Shown: positions 40,701 through 55,974 of the stretch, piece by piece
Layout: the number at the start of each line of letters is the position of its first letter
Numbering within the stretch: the first letter of the stretch is position 1
Source: Diphasiastrum complanatum
Lineage: Eukaryota; Streptophyta; Lycopodiopsida; Lycopodiales; Lycopodiaceae
Direction of reading: 5' to 3'
Length of the DNA: 64,000 bases
Assembly (NCBI GenBank): GCA_029204225.1
Contig: CM055101.1
Span: 58,269,579 to 58,333,578 of the forward strand
Program-made: the position numbers and the translations under genes
Notes under the pieces: generated by a model
What the model saw: the letters and a program-made list of their open reading frames with translations, nothing else
The model's database searches: none
Told to the model about the DNA's origin: nothing

Positions 40701-43700
40701 TAACTTACCTTAAATCCTTTATACCAAGGCTCCATGGGCTCAAGTGGCTCATCTTTAAGCAGGTGCCTGATATTTGCAACAATGTCCCTGGGATTATAGT
40801 TTGGCACAAACGTGCTCCAACCAGTTCCAATGCCTTCGCTTCCGTTCACAAGAACCATTGGAATAATTGGGCAGTACCTAGTGAAAGCAACAACACCAGG
40901 AGAATTTAAAGCTTTTGAGAACTGCCCAGTCTCGTTTCCAATAGACTTTTACCAAGCTCGGTGCTATATCTATAAGCAGTCTCAAGGTAATGATTATGAA
41001 CATACCAGATAGGTTCGATCGACTGCCCATCCTCCTTGAGGTAATTCAAAAGGGCATCATCTGGTTGTGGGAACAGAAATCGGGTAATTGGAGATAAGCA
41101 TGTGAAAACATACCGAGCACTAGCATGATCTTTCCCACCCTGTGCATGCAGCATTTTTCAAACTTTTAGAAAATGCCGTTCAGGATTAATTGCACAATAG
41201 TTCCAGACATACCAATGAAGGTAAGCTTGTCAGAAAGTATATACCTGGCTTCGTGTGCCGAACTGGCCAAGTGGAGCTAGCAGATTAATATTGTTGCTTC
41301 CCACAAAATTCTGTGCCATTCCAATAATTGTACTTGCAAGACTTTGCTCACCATGGTGGTAGGCAGAATGCTCGGACACGTAACCTGAAAACTGGGCAAC
41401 CTTTTCCCAGGAAAAATTTCATCACAGACAGATTAGATGTGTTCTATCAGCCCTGGTCACACCACATCTTTTAGGTGTAACTTCTCAAAACTGACTAGCC
41501 TCGAGAGAATTTTGGATACGCTCATCACTGATTGCAGTCAGTAAGTAAAGCTCTTCAATTCTTAAGAGAGAAAATTTGAAAAATTGGCAGTATTAAATTC
41601 TAACCTTGGCCTGTTTCACAAAGTTTCTCTTGAAAGAGCAGAAAAGAATTTTGCGCTGGCCTGGCTTTAGACCATCCATCATTGAGGGAATGGACCTTGA
41701 TAAGTCAGCCATAGAGAAGAGAATGAGCTCTTTGTTGACAAAGTCTCTATATTTGATGACCTTGGCACTTTGATCAAGGAATGTCCCGGGCTGTTACAAA
41801 AAGCCATCAAATTTAAGTCTCAAGGAAATCCAAGAACTCCTAAATATTACATACCTAACAAGTTTTCTGCATTGAAGCTCAAAATGTGTCAATACCTCAT
41901 ACTGCCGAAGCCATAACTTTCGAGCCTCAATTTTCTTTTTGCTGAAGGCTAACTCAATGGCATCTCCATCTGTCTCATTTTCCCATGCAAACTCTTTTCT
42001 ATGTTTATGAAGGTCCCTAAAGTACTCCTTCCCCTCTTTTGCAGTACTCGTTCCCAGACCCTGAGCAAATTCAGGTTTATGAGAAGAAGCTGAACATTTT
42101 TATCTGTAAAATTGAGAACTGTACTACTTCTCAGATTGAACTTATGCATGAGACTGTCTTTCTTTTGATCATAATCACACAGCTTAAGATCAGCTTGCGC
42201 AAAATTTAGAGCAATTTTTCCAAGGTCTTTAAGAATTGTGCTGATGAAAATCGAGTTCTCTGATGAGTTCGCATTAAAAACTATATTGAGGCAAGTTCAA
42301 TTCTGAAGTGAATGAAAAAGCTATGAATTTGACAGATTCTCTATAAATATACCCATAAGATATTTGGTTTAGTCCTAAAAGAAACATCCTGTCACGGACC
42401 TTATAATACTTAATGCTCCAGCCTTTTGTTTCACCTCCTAATGAATCTTTCCATGATTCATACTCGGGCATCGAGTAGAAAGAAAGGACTTTTCCATTCT
42501 TATGAGTAGCCTGCAAGAACAGTAGCGCAAGCCTTCCTCTAAGCAATCATCAATTCTACTCTAACCTTCATTTCGATGCAAACCTTGTCTTAGTCAAAAT
42601 CTGGAAATTAGCATAGTTATGATATTATAAATGTGTAGCATAACAGTCGTTCCAATTTTCAGCTTTGCACCTTCTTACCTTTACAATGGGCGTTATAAAC
42701 TCCACTAGGAAGTCAGGTATCTTCAACAAAGATGGCCAGAAAGAATGGATGAAGTTTATCAACAGCCCTTTGATGTGAGATCCATCATGATCCTGAAAAA
42801 TATTTAGGAAGAAATCATATGAATGTAGCTGTAGTTAAATGCAATTGCTATGTTCAGGAAATGAGATTGCAACATGTAAGATGCATAGCTGTCTCCAGAA
42901 TACCTGATCTGTCATGATCATCATATGGCCATAGCGCAACGACTTTGTATTTTCGTAGTCCTTGCCATGTTGAAGCCCCAGTATCTGTTTTATGTTATTT
43001 ATCTCCGCATTATCCATAATCTGCTTATGACTGGCTTCACGCACATTCAACAGCTTTCCTCGAAGAGGAAACACACCATACTGATTGCGCCCAACCACAC
43101 TTATTCCGCTCATCTAACAATAACCAAATCAGATCAAATATCACTAATTAGTCTGATATCACTAATTAGACTAGATCACACTAAAAAATTTCTGTCATAC
43201 TCAGAACCATTTTATTGCACAGTTGTTTTAAAAAACTAGACTATGCTTACAGCAAGCGCTTTTGCCGAGTCTCCTTCGGTCAATATCAAAGTACAAAGCT
43301 CGGAATTTCGCCCCCCAGCATCATTGGCATCATCAAGTTTTGTGATTCCCGTAAGCCGCTGGCGCTTAGTTCCATCATTTTTCTTAAGCTCTTTAGATTG
43401 TTTGAAGTCAGCCCAGGTCAATACTCTCTCAACTACACCACATTTAGCAACTGAAATGAAACCAAGAAGCATCTGAGTCAGTGCAAAGCAGGCAAGAGAA
43501 CAAATGTCAAGCCACTTGAATCTCTTAAGAGTCCATTAAATTGTTCAAGAGCAGCACAACAAAATATGGACCTTTCTTCAGAAACTCCTGAGATAGTTCG
43601 CATCTTGATCCGAAACTGCCTTGACGAGTTGTCAAAGTTTCCTTGGTTTGAGAATCAAAAGCGGGATTGTCAATGAGAGCATTCACAAAGACCCACAAAT

Positions 43701-45231
43701 AATTTCGAACTTGGAATGGTTTCACCCCCGCATTCTTGTTCTTTTTGTTCACGACTCCCATGATATTATTAACAACTTGATCCGTCACATACTGTACATG
43801 GCTGCCCCCTCGGATTGTGGCAATGCTGTTCACAAAACTGACCTGCATTCCTCATAATTGACAGGTAAAACCATTAGAATGAAGGAAACATCCAAGCATC
43901 AGGAAAATTAGCAACGGTAAGCTAAATTTGTTTCAAGACAGACCAGAAATAATGAACATAAGTACCTGTTGAAACTGGCCATCGCTTAAACTGACGCAGA
44001 TCTCCCATCTATCATTTACACGCTCATAGATCCTGTTTTATACGAGAAAAGCTGTTGAGCTTGATCATTAAGACTGCTATGATAGACAAGCCACGATTTA
44101 ATCAAACAGAACAAAGACCAATCCACTGGGGTAATGGATTGGCCATCTATTGTGACAAGGTTCAAACCTGGGAAGGGTTTCTTCTTTGTTGTTCTGAGCA
44201 GCTGCTAAGTATAGACCCACATAATCACCAAATGATTTGATAGGAAGACGCTGTCCATTTAGTTCTACTTTGACAGTCTTTCCAAGGCAACCAGCAATAT
44301 CCATAACACGCTTGCTCATTAGGGCTACAACATCATTCTCCAGAGACGCCATGTGGAATTTGGCAAGGTCGGGCTTGAAAGTAACTTTAGTCCAGTTTTC
44401 ACTTGCCTTGCATTTGAGGATGGTTGGTTCTGATTTCACACTCATGTTATTGGAGAAAACCTGGTATAGTTGGATTACGATCCATCAGTACCAGTGTGAC
44501 ACATAAAGTTACGTAAGAAAAAGCAGGCTCATACAGAGGTTTTGGCCTGAGCTGAATAGGATGTGAAACAAGAGAATTTTTACCTGCTTGTATCTTTTCA
44601 TGCGTTTTCCATCTGCTGTCTCAATAATGAACTCTGCTGAGAATATATTGGCTAGCTTTGCCCCATACCCATTCCTACCACCAGTAGTCTTTTTTTCAGA
44701 ATCATCATAATTGCTGCTAGTCAGAAGCTGGCCAAATATCATCTCAGGAACATAGATGCCCTCTTCACCATGAATTTCTACAGGTACACCATCACCATTG
44801 TTGAAGACACAAATGGTGTTAAGCTCCGCATTGATGTCAACCGTAACAGTGTCCATTGAAGGATCTCGCTGCTTGTTATCTGCTGCATTGACCAAAATCT
44901 CATCAAATATCTTATATAGTCCTGGCACATATGTAACAGGACGCTGCACAAGGTGGCCATTTTCATACACCCATAGATTCTGGGTATGCTTCTCAACAGA
45001 GCCCACGTAAGTGTCTGGTCTCAAAAGAACATGCTCCAACGGAGTTTTCTTTTGGTAGGTCTCTTCTATAGTTTTCTGGCTACGTCCTAGCTCTATGTTG
45101 TGGTTCGTACTGGATTGGAGTGGCTTCAGCGCCTTAACGGCACCACTGCTTGCCTTATCGCCAGCGGCTTTTCCCTTCACCTTTTTCTGTATCGCTCCGA
45201 TGTTCTCTTGGTCGACGAAGGCGGTCTCCAT
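37740..45231 (-). CDS. TOP2: DNA topoisomerase II (ATP-hydrolysing), complete 21-exon gene
   Basis: The 21 exons run 45231-44584, 44460-44168, 44032-43966, 43842-43572, 43450-43251, 43113-42904, 42792-42679, 42510-42400, 42060-41896, 41790-41605, 41400-41245, 41139-41006, 40877-40709, 40574-40386, 40256-40070, 39899-39850, 39710-39282, 39190-38863, 38688-38618, 38444-38360 and 38263-37740. All have GT-AG introns and matching phases, giving 1,528 residues. The GHKL ATPase shows EILVNAADN (111-119), NNGDGVP and GGRNGYGAK (184-192). The K-loop is QTK 401-403. TOPRIM shows EGDSAK (485-490) and DHDGSH (564-569). The catalytic Tyr is in ASARYVFT (Y817). The tail is basic then acidic ([16 protein letters not shown]). 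The enzyme passes one duplex through another in the nucleus. An in-frame ATG at 45,288 could add 19 residues. The tail has a 51-residue tandem duplication. Confidence 0.95.
38863..39190 (-). other. TOP2 exon 18 with internal tandem duplication
   Basis: The exon encodes two successive copies of a unit starting [12 protein letters not shown](N/S)RHMAKEG and ending DGQKVET(Y/H)R, 51 residues (153 bp) each and nearly identical. The near-identity at DNA level points to a recent duplication in the regulatory tail, outside the catalytic core. Confidence 0.9.
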
Positions 45232-46042
45232 CTTGGCAAATCTTCCAGTTCCGTAAATAAGGTACTTCAGTGGCGAATCTTTGCACACAACTCAGCAGTT
45301 ACTACAAAACTCTGCAGGATTCTCGGAAATGTTAAGAACACAATCAAATCATAACTCGCTTTAACCAAAATGTGCACTGAATACTAAAGCTTTTTGGGAG
45401 CTACAATGGAGCAGGAAGACAGTGAAGATGAGCCCGTGAATCAATCAGGAACGCAAAACCATTACGTAATTGACTTTAAACTCATTTAGCAGTGCCTAAG
45501 CAAAATACAAGCTTCCACAAACACGAGAAGCTCCTGCAGTATCCATAGACTCACCCTGCTACGAACAACAAATAACAACCTGCATATCCATAGAATCACC
45601 CTGCTACGAACAACAAATAACAACCTGCATTGATCTGAAGCGCTGTAACTGCAACGAGCGCGCCATCTCCACGGGCAGCAAGCGCTCCATCTCCACGGGC
45701 AACGAGCGCGCCATCTCCACAATTCAAAACGTAAAATCAGTTTTCAAACTTTTACAAAAGGAAAAGGAAATGGTGGTGCCTCACAGAGCTTAATAATAAT
45801 TTTGTTATGACAAATTTTTTTATACTAACTTTTCGTGGGGGGAAGGCCCTCCAAAGGGCCTTGGGCCTTCCGTGTTGGGAGGGCCTTGTCCGAGGGCAAG
45901 CCCTGACCAACACGAAAGGCCCCCAGGATAGAGGCCTTCCATGCGTAATGCTGGGGTGTGAGGGTAATTGTCAAGGGTGGCATTCTCGCTTATAGTGTGT
46001 AACACCTCTACTCTTGATGAATGATAGTTTGCCCAATCATCA
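45232..46042. other. Upstream region of TOP2 with tandem repeats and hairpins
   Basis: It holds the TOP2 5' leader and probable promoter, but no sharp TATA box was identified. A 45-50 bp direct duplication (ATCCATAGA(C/A)TCACC ... AACCTGCAT) lies at 45,540-45,630. Three units of GCGC(G/T)CCATCTCCAC lie at 45,660-45,720. A cluster of GC-rich inverted repeats lies at 45,842-45,914. Confidence 0.6.
45842..45914. repeat. Cluster of GC-rich inverted repeats
   Basis: AGGCCCT (45844-45850) and AGGGCCT (45855-45861) form a perfect 7 bp stem with a CCAA loop. GAAGGCCC/GGGCCTTC encloses them. CGTGTTGG (45871-45878) pairs with CCAACACG (45907-45914), with a second inner stem AGGGCCTTG/CAAGCCCT. Confidence 0.75.
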
Positions 46043-46167
46043 TGCATTGGAAAGATGAAGATAGTTTATTCCGCCATGCACGAAAAGTTTTCTTTCTAGA
46101 CACACGAATTATTTTCATTCATTTTCTTTTCGAACTAGACCTATCTTGTGTACACCACTTTCCGACA
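46043..46167 (+). repeat. Short 5' LTR
   Basis: 125 bp, TGCATTGGAAAG...TTTCCGACA, directly followed by the primer site. The true LTR could extend further left if the right copy is truncated. Confidence 0.65.
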
Positions 46168-46179
46168 TGGTATCAGAGC
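46168..46179 (+). promoter_or_regulatory. Primer-binding site, with two similar motifs downstream
   Basis: TGGTATCAGAGC starts directly after the LTR. TGATATCAGAGC (46233-46244) and CAGTATCAGAG (46314-46324) repeat the motif in the leader. Confidence 0.75.
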
Positions 46180-46393
46180 ATTCCATTCTTATATGAGAGC
46201 GAATTTCACTACTACTTTATCTGATTCCAATATGATATCAGAGCGAAAGCTCTACTACTTGATATCTTTCACAATATCAAATTGATATCATACTCTTCAG
46301 TTCTTTTCAACCTCAGTATCAGAGAATTGATTTCCTATTGCTGGTATTACCGCATCTTAGCGTCATCGATACAATCGACAGAATAAGTTCCAG

Positions 46394-47211
46394 ATGGATT
46401 CTCAAAGTAAAGCTAGTCTCATCGCAGACAAGCTGAATGGATCCAATTATCATTTGTGAAAATTTAAGATGAAGACCATGCTAATCGCTAGCGACTTATG
46501 GGATGTTGTTACTGGTACATAAGTAAAACCTGAAGACGACGACTCAAAGTGGAAATCGAAGGACAATAAAGCTTTCGCGCTTATTATCCTCAATATATTA
46601 GATACACAGATTGGACACATAGCTGAAGCTAAAACGTCAAAAGACGTTTGAGACATTTTGAACTCACTATATGACGTGATTACTAAGTTACATCTACGAA
46701 AGAAATTCTTCACATTCAAAATGTTTGTTGGTGATTCACTTCAGAGTCACATTAGCCAGCTTAAGAATGTCTTGCAACAGATGGCCATTGTCGGATCAGT
46801 CATGGACGATCAAGACGCAATTATGACATTGCTTTCAAGCTTGCCCTCTACGTATGAAAACTGGGTGATGATCATATCGACACACTCAGATTTAACTCTT
46901 ACTAGTGTTATCACTATGTTGCTGCAAGAAGATAATCGAAGAAGTCAAGACACTTCGTCTACTTCCTCCTCTCAGGCTCTATATGTCAACAAAGGCTCTA
47001 AGCGACAGAAGCAGAAAAGCTCCAAAAAGGCTACAATGAATCAGAAACAAACTCAAAGTCAACTAGATCGAATCCACAATCGAAGAAGAAGATGTTTTGC
47101 AAGTATTGCAAGCGCAATAACCATGAGATCAAGGATTGCCAAATTCTCCAAGCGAAGAACGCAGCCAAGCAATCTGATCAACAAGCAAACACAGTTCCAT
47201 CATCTCCCTAG
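46394..47211 (+). pseudogene. Copia gag, broken
   Basis: It starts at MDSQSKASLIADKLNGSNY (46394), the typical Copia gag N-terminus, and has several in-frame stops before 46,658. From there it reads ILDxxx-type sequence through MFVGDSLQSHISQLKNVLQQM and LLSSLPSTYENWVMII. The zinc knuckle CKYCKRNNHEIKDC (about 47,100) is in a different frame. The original role was particle formation. Confidence 0.85.
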
Positions 47212-47217
47212 GTCGAA

Positions 47218-48160
47218 GTGGATGAAGACGCATTCATGGTCAAAGATCAAAGCGCATTTTTGGATGATTCATGGTTTCTAGATTCTGGAGCAACTCAACA
47301 TATGACCAATCAACATGAGATCTTCAACTTCTACACTTCTTACAGCACGAAGAAATTCGTTTATCTTGGTGACAATAGTACTCACACTATTGAAAGTGAA
47401 GGTACTATAAGATTGCGATTTCAGCATGATCAATTCAAATTACTATCAAAAGTCTTATATATTCCTAAACTCTCTACAAATCTATTATCAGTAAGTAGAA
47501 CTACAGATTTAGGTCATAAGTTAGAATTTGAATCTGATCAATGAAAAATAGTTGATAGGAGTAATAAGATCCTTGCACTCGACAAGAGGCAGAGTTACTT
47601 ATTTAGATTGGCACACTGTTATTCTAAGTCTAGTCAAGCCTTGAAAACCTCTGTTCGAGTCAATAAAACATTACTATGATATCATCGCTTAGGACACTTG
47701 AATCATGCATCTGTTATGAACATTTCCAGACAATCCATGGTCCTTGATCTCGACTATCCTTCTGGTAAGGTCGATCTCCCTATCTGTCATAGCTGCATCT
47801 TTGGAAAGCAGGCTAGGATTCCTTTTAGATCAAACCATATGCATGCAACAAAAGATCTGTTAGATGTTGTTCAAACAAATATATGTGGACCTATGCAAAT
47901 TCCTTCATTACTATATGCAAAGTATTTCATTATCTTTATCGACGAATTTTCTAGAAGAATAGTTGTTTATTTCATTAAACAGAAATCAGAGGCTTTTATC
48001 AAATTCAGACAATTCAAAGAGCATGCTGAGAATCAAATTGGCAAACGAATTAAAGCATTGAGGTCAGATAACGGGGGAGAATAAATCTCCAACGAACTCA
48101 AGGATTATTGTCTTAACAATGGCATTGAGCAACAATACATCACTTCGCGCGAAAAACCCG
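47218..48160 (+). pseudogene. Copia protease and N-terminal integrase, truncated
   Basis: The protease shows DSWFLDSGATQHMT. The pre-integrase region shows LYIPKLSTNLLSVSRTTD. The integrase shows YHRLGHLNHASV, CHSCIFGKQARIPF, VQTNICGPMQ and ALRSDNGGE. Stops interrupt at about 47,542, 47,678 and 48,082. The match ends near 48,160, and the rest of pol is absent. Confidence 0.85.
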
Positions 48161-48832
48161 ACAGTGTTGTCTATGGCTGTTCTAGTTCATTTCTACAAAG
48201 CTACAGTTTTGGTTCATGTATGCAGACAGAACGTTTACGGCCAATTTCACCGCTTATCAGCAATCAATGACAAGGACCGGATGGATGCCAGCGGATCACC
48301 AGCCAACTAGCGATCGCAATTGACGATTTAATTTCTTAGTATAAATAGTTGTTCATATTCATACATTTTCATGATAATCATCTGATCATCTAATCATCAT
48401 AGTTATCAGAATAAGTTTTGAATAGTTAGCCTCTCTCTCAAGCCTGCGAGCTTGAACACTCCTGAGCATTCTAGCTCACTTCTTAGAGTTGTTTTAGAGA
48501 TTGCTATTGCGCTACTACTTATTAGCATTGCGCTTAATTCAGACTTTCATTTTAGCCGCTCAGAGATAACATGGATTCGATCCACAACTTATTGTACTCA
48601 CTTCCTTCAGTTTCGTTTTGAATCACTACTATCCTTTATTGCATTCAACTTTGTCTCAGAATTTATGCGTTTTTTGGAGTTCTTCGCGACTAATTATTTG
48701 TTTGATAATTTTGGATGCTTAATTGTTTGGCTACATAATCATTGTAGTATTGGCTATTTTAAAATTAGTTACTATAAGTTCAAACATGATTTCTATCACT
48801 ATTGTCTTGTTTGAAATTGATAGACATAGTCA
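48161..48832. other. Non-coding interior before the right LTR of the short-LTR element
   Basis: This sequence replaces the missing pol half. A 120-codon ORF (48452-48814) is open but hydrophobic and unrecognised. A TATA-like AGTATAAATAG lies at about 48,338. Confidence 0.4.
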
Positions 48833-48957
48833 TGCATTGGAAAGATGAAGATGGTTTATTCCGCCATGCACAAAAAGCTTTCTTTCTAGAAACACGAATT
48901 ATTTTCATTCATTTTCTTTTCGAACTAGACCTATCTTCTGTACACCACGTTCCGACA
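48833..48957 (+). repeat. Short 3' LTR
   Basis: 125 bp, the near-identical partner of 46043-46167. No polypurine tract is recognisable to its left. Confidence 0.65.
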
Positions 48958-50640
48958 TAAAGTTCCCTTGTTCAACTGTGGGGTTTGGGTATTCACCTAC
49001 ATAAAGAGAACCTGATGAATCACTAACAGGTCTTTTAGTGACGAATTTGGTTGGTTCTTTCTCTAATTTTTTATGTACTCTAGTCTGAATGAATACAGGC
49101 ATCATAAATGCCTTGGGTTCTCCTACCACACTCATTAGGTCAGCGGGGCAGAGACCTCTCCTTGTTTCTCCTTCCTCAATGGACACGTCAGATATGGGTG
49201 TCCATACCAGCAATCATGGCAAAGAGGTACAAAATTGTCTTGCGGCTTGTTAGAACACTCGACAATTCTATGATTCTCTCCACATCCATAACATTTTATG
49301 GGAGCTCTCTGAATCATGTACCACAAACCTGGTTCACATAGATTGGTATCAACTCACCATTCGCTCCATCTATGAAATGCATTGGGCCTGAGGCTTGAGT
49401 CCGTCATTCCTCAAGATAGTGGGGTTCTTCGGTCACTTTGACCATGCAGCTGGTTGCGGGTTACTCACTACTAATCTGTGGGGTTTGGGGGAAATAGGTG
49501 GCGATGCCAATCTAGGCGGCGGTTGGGGTAAGGTGCATTGTCGTTGTGCCAATGGGGCAGGATTTGGTATTGGGGGCGTTGATTTCGGAGGTTATATCAA
49601 CAATGTGTTGTGTCGTGATTGCTCATATTACAAATATGGCAATATCGCGCGGGCCACTCTAGCATCTGTCTTAACTGCGGGCATTCATTTCTCGTGTGGT
49701 TGCCAACACAGTGTGGACACCAAGTTGATTCTCTTCTAGGGTATGTGTGGGTAGGTCCTAGTTACAAGCCCTTCCGCTTTTGGTCTACAACCGCGACAAG
49801 GTCAGTGGTGAGCTTTCTGAATCGATCATTGCTCTGGATGTGCAACTTCTCTATGGTCGATATGATGGTGTCAGGCTATTGGCCGTAGACGTGGAAGCAT
49901 GATTGTGAAGCTTATCCTTACATTTGGCTCTTCGTTCCTTTCAACGTTGTCTCTCTTGGTCGTAGTTATCAGAGTCCGAACTAGTGCTTTCACTCTCGTC
50001 GACTCTCTTGATGGCATTGTCACAAGTCGTTCCAAAAGACACATATTTGTCTCTTCGTTTCATTTGTTGTATGATTTCCTTGGTTAATCTTGCCATGAAC
50101 CATGTTAGGACACTGTGGTCTAAGATACTATTAGGGTCGCATCCACCGCGTAATCTCTTGATCCGTTCAGTATAATCTTGTAGGAATTTGTTCTTCTTAT
50201 CCATGCAGATACGTCCTAGTTGCAGGACGAGATTGGAGAGGAAACATGTGGTTTTGAAATGGGTGATGAACTCGGCCTAGAAGATATTTCAATCATCTCA
50301 TTTGTTCTACTCAAGATTGAAATACCAATTTTTTGCAATATCGGTTAGGCACAGATTGAAGTATCTAAACAAATCTTGCGGGCTGTCGTCTCCATAGGCT
50401 CTACACACCGAGTGTAGATTTGCAAGAATCATCGTGGATCTCCCTTTCCATCAAACCTTGGGAGGTCGATTTTGGGAAAGTTCCAGACTGCACGAGGTAC
50501 GAAGGGCCTTGGATTGTGAATCTACGTCAACGTGTTCGTGATGTATCTCGATGGGTACGTTGACAAATTCCTCAAGATCAGGGAGATCTAGGGTCGATAA
50601 TCTCCTACTAGATATGAGATGCATACATCAGAATGGGAGG
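48958..50640 (-). pseudogene. Gypsy-type gag relic with two zinc knuckles
   Basis: Read on the minus strand from about 50,490, LPRFDGKGDPR and FLQIYTRCVE begin a Retrotrans_gag-type capsid. NKFLQDYTERIKRLRGG and SVLTWFMARLTKEIIQQ follow (50,204-50,080), then an acidic/serine linker. Two knuckles, CYGCGENHRIVEC and CHDCWYGHPYLTC (49,135-49,300), come next. Stops and frame changes break it up. No protease or polymerase follows. The motif LP(R/K)FDG..DP..FLQI is shared with the gag at 55,975-57,090, so both are probably of one lineage. Confidence 0.75.
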
Positions 50641-54162
<3,522 letters not shown>

Positions 54163-55301
54163 TGTTAACAGATTCTCTGCTTGGGAGGATCTGTTTACTG
54201 GCTTTTGTTTCTTGTCTTCTTGTTTACAAAACGGTTTCTGCTTGTTATCAAGCTTCGTTGGGCATTTTTAGGATGTTTTCTTATTATTACATTGCCCAAA
54301 ACTAGGCAGAATGGACTGATTAACATTGTAATATTTTGTCCTACATGTTAGAGGACAACTAAGGGCAGTCACTCTTCAACTGAAATCACATGTTCCTCTA
54401 TCAAACATGCAAGTCAGGCATTCAACCAAGAAATCAACATGAAAAAAGATTGCAATGCCATGAAATCCTACTCTAATGCTGTAAAAACGAGTTTGAAATC
54501 AGATCCTAAACACTACTATACTTGCATAAATCCACAAAACAAGAAATAAGAAACTATTCTAGCAGCATTTTATAACTCCAAGAATCAAGAAACCAACCAG
54601 TCTTTTGATTAGTGGACATCCCAAGAACATCAAGGACATGGTTGTAAGGGGATATGCAAGAATTACATCACAAACCCAGTCTATTTAGTCTACTTGAATG
54701 CTGAATCCTACATTAATCCACAAACAAGAAGAGAAATTTAATCTACTCTAGGAAAGCAAGAAAACTAATCCACTCTACTATCCACAACCAAACACAAGGA
54801 GAGAAGGGCAAGATCATGAATGCATCACTCAAGAAACAAGCATGATCAAGGAGCTCAATGGATGCACCAAAACTTGTGGAAGCTCTTCTCAATTTAGCAT
54901 GGAGGTACATTTCACAAAAGCTCCTCTTCTCAAAGAGGGAGTCTCTTAAATAAGCAAGAGAGCTCCTTAGGTGGCATCCTAGTGACATTTCCACATTACA
55001 CAAATTGCAAGTGGAATAATGCTCTCCACTAGAGGTCACTATCAAAAGGTGGCTCACTCTACTTTCTTTAAGAGAGGTCTATTTGCATTTATTACTTTGC
55101 CTAGAAATACTAGTTCTTGAATGGTCATTCCATCTTCCGAGATTCACTTACTCAGTTCTCACTTGTCATTACTAACTAGTATTCCTCGGCTCTCAGTTTT
55201 CGTTTATTTCATCTTCTCAGAGACCTCCTCGGTCTAAGGTGAGATGTGCTTTTGGGTAGCTCTGGCTGAGTATCTTGGGAATTCGTCAGAATCAGCCAAT
55301 A
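54163..55301 (-). repeat. 3' LTR of the LARD-like element
   Basis: 1,139 bp, matching 60,274-61,425 with many substitutions and small indels. Purine-rich AGGAGTGGGATGA (minus) lies directly upstream and could be the polypurine tract. Confidence 0.85.
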
Positions 55302-55974
55302 TCATCCCACTCCTAATGTGTTGCAGGACCCACTGCAACTCATATTGGACGATATAGCTATGCTTTTCTTTGGCATTCTCGATTGTCACTTGGAAAAGCG
55401 TAGATCCTCGTTCGCCTGCATAAAACCACGTGCTTATTGTTGCCGATCTTTACCACAAAAACTGTTTTCGCAAATTGCCGCAATGTAATCAGAATGGCTT
55501 ATTGTTGTAGGTGGTTGACATTCTCAAAATTTGGAGAGCTCCCATCAGCTTCACAACTTGCATGCCCGAGTGCTTTCCTCGTGTTTTTTTTTTCTTTCGT
55601 TGCATCTGCCATTGATGGTTTTACTTCTAGTTTCTGGGCATATTCTAACTTCTGGGAGGTCTGTATCGTCCATTTCTTCTGGGTGTTTCCGTGGTTCTTC
55701 TCTCAGTTGAAGTTCCAGTCTCAAGGAAAACCTTTGATCTGCAGGTTGCACAAACTTCGATTATCAGTCTCAAGAGGATGGACTCATCATCAAAAAATTG
55801 GTGGTAGAAACAAATTTGGATGGACGGTTTGATAACGAAACATGATAAAGGCTTGGTGGAAGGGTGAAGAAACTGATAGTTCTATAGTTGCAACCTTGGA
55901 CCCTTGCAATGTCGAGCTTTGGCCACCACTTGTTGGGTGAGGAGCTCGCTTTATTTTGCAGATTCACGGTTGTC

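Larger units (their letters stand above)
46043..48957 (+). mobile_element. Decayed Copia element with very short LTRs
   Basis: Direct repeats of 125 bp (46043-46167 and 48833-48957) begin TGCATTGGAAAGATGAAG and end TTCCGACA, and differ at a few positions. TGGTATCAGAGC follows the left one. Between them are gag and the front half of pol, with stops and frameshifts. The integrase breaks off near 48,150 and no reverse transcriptase remains. The flanks show no matching target duplication, so the outer boundaries may be altered. Confidence 0.75.

Noticed and set aside
45486-45722. Minus ORF with repeated WRARCPWRW
   Set aside because: It is produced by the short tandem repeats upstream of TOP2.
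49395-49739. Plus-strand glycine-rich ORF
   Set aside because: It is the antisense of the zinc-knuckle/gag relic on the minus strand.
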